DNA of 5,785 bases from Planctomycetaceae bacterium (GTDB lineage: Bacteria > Planctomycetota > Planctomycetia > Pirellulales > Thermoguttaceae), in NCBI GenBank assembly GCA_031283825.1, contig JAITAZ010000131.1, forward strand, positions 1 through 5,785, given 5' to 3'. This document shows, piece after piece, positions 5,679 to 5,785 of the stretch (the first letter of the stretch is position 1; each line of letters begins with the position of its first letter). Below the pieces are notes generated by a model. The model was not told the origin of the DNA and searched no databases. It saw only the letters and a program-made list of their open reading frames with translations. A program made the position numbers and the translations under genes.

Positions 5679-5785
5679 CTATTCAAAATTTTTTATTGTC
5701 TTCTCGTCTAACTTGCCGTTTTGCGAAACGATATATCCAAACATCGCGCCGGCAAAAGAATCGCCCGCACCAGTCGGATCAATTA
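5679..5785 (-). CDS. PfkB/ribokinase-family sugar kinase, C-terminal end only (partial at window edge)
   Basis: The 34 visible residues begin I-DPTGAGDSFAGAMFGYI. This is PfkB signature 2: the GAGD loop forms the anion hole, and its Asp is the catalytic base that activates the sugar hydroxyl for ATP-dependent phosphorylation. The substrate cannot be told from this fragment; the sugar-binding and dimerisation parts lie beyond the window. The frame ends at TAG (5679-5681) only 26 residues after the catalytic Asp. E. coli ribokinase has about 54 residues after Asp255, so the last helices appear to be missing. Reading the other two frames past the stop does not recover a PfkB-like tail. The gene may therefore be 3'-truncated next to the repeat-rich spacer, or belong to a short variant. 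The family call is strong; functionality is uncertain. Confidence 0.85.
   Translation of the reverse strand, partial: IDPTGAGDSFAGAMFGYIVSQNGKLDEKTIKNFE

Noticed and set aside
5640..5681. Frameshift explanation for the short sugar-kinase tail
   Set aside because: Neither alternative frame after the stop gives a kinase-like C-terminus; both hit stops within a few codons, so a simple one-base indel would not repair it.

Overview
The window looks like a piece of a low-GC planctomycete chromosome (about 40% GC by eye). The main reason is the 1,496-residue protein encoded on the minus strand. Several of its blocks (FDHPVNRKPNYHFGLWDP, ENVTYHDTTDDGID, YNSTTTHSDHGDKLY, RLSEKYGMWLPS) match, from memory, a large uncharacterised protein family of Planctomycetota. 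No search was run. Placement below phylum is not supported by anything I can see.

Layout from left to right. Positions 1-198 are intergenic and lie downstream of the big gene; they hold one copy of an AACACGGATAA-type repeat and one copy of the 12-mer AGGTAGGCGACC. Positions 199-4689 (minus strand) are the single giant gene. It is intact, apparently cytoplasmic and mostly alpha-helical, with two long disordered stretches in the middle. Positions 4690-5678 are 989 bases without a credible gene, packed with repeats: a perfect hairpin around AGGTAGGCGACC just upstream of the big gene, a G-rich patch, two left ends of a GGGAATCTCTAAAAATT element, a compound hairpin with two more AGGTAGGCGACC copies, and a 267-bp palindromic element bounded by perfect 20-bp inverted repeats. 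Positions 5679-5785 (minus strand) are the C-terminal end of a PfkB/ribokinase-family sugar kinase that runs off the window and stops unusually early.

Both genes point the same way, but the kinase lies 989 bp upstream of the giant gene across repeat-rich DNA. Co-transcription is unlikely and there is no evidence that the two work together. The points most worth following are the abrupt switches of codon ending and GC skew inside the giant gene, the inverted-repeat element, the dispersed AGGTAGGCGACC motif, and the shortened kinase C-terminus next to the repeats.
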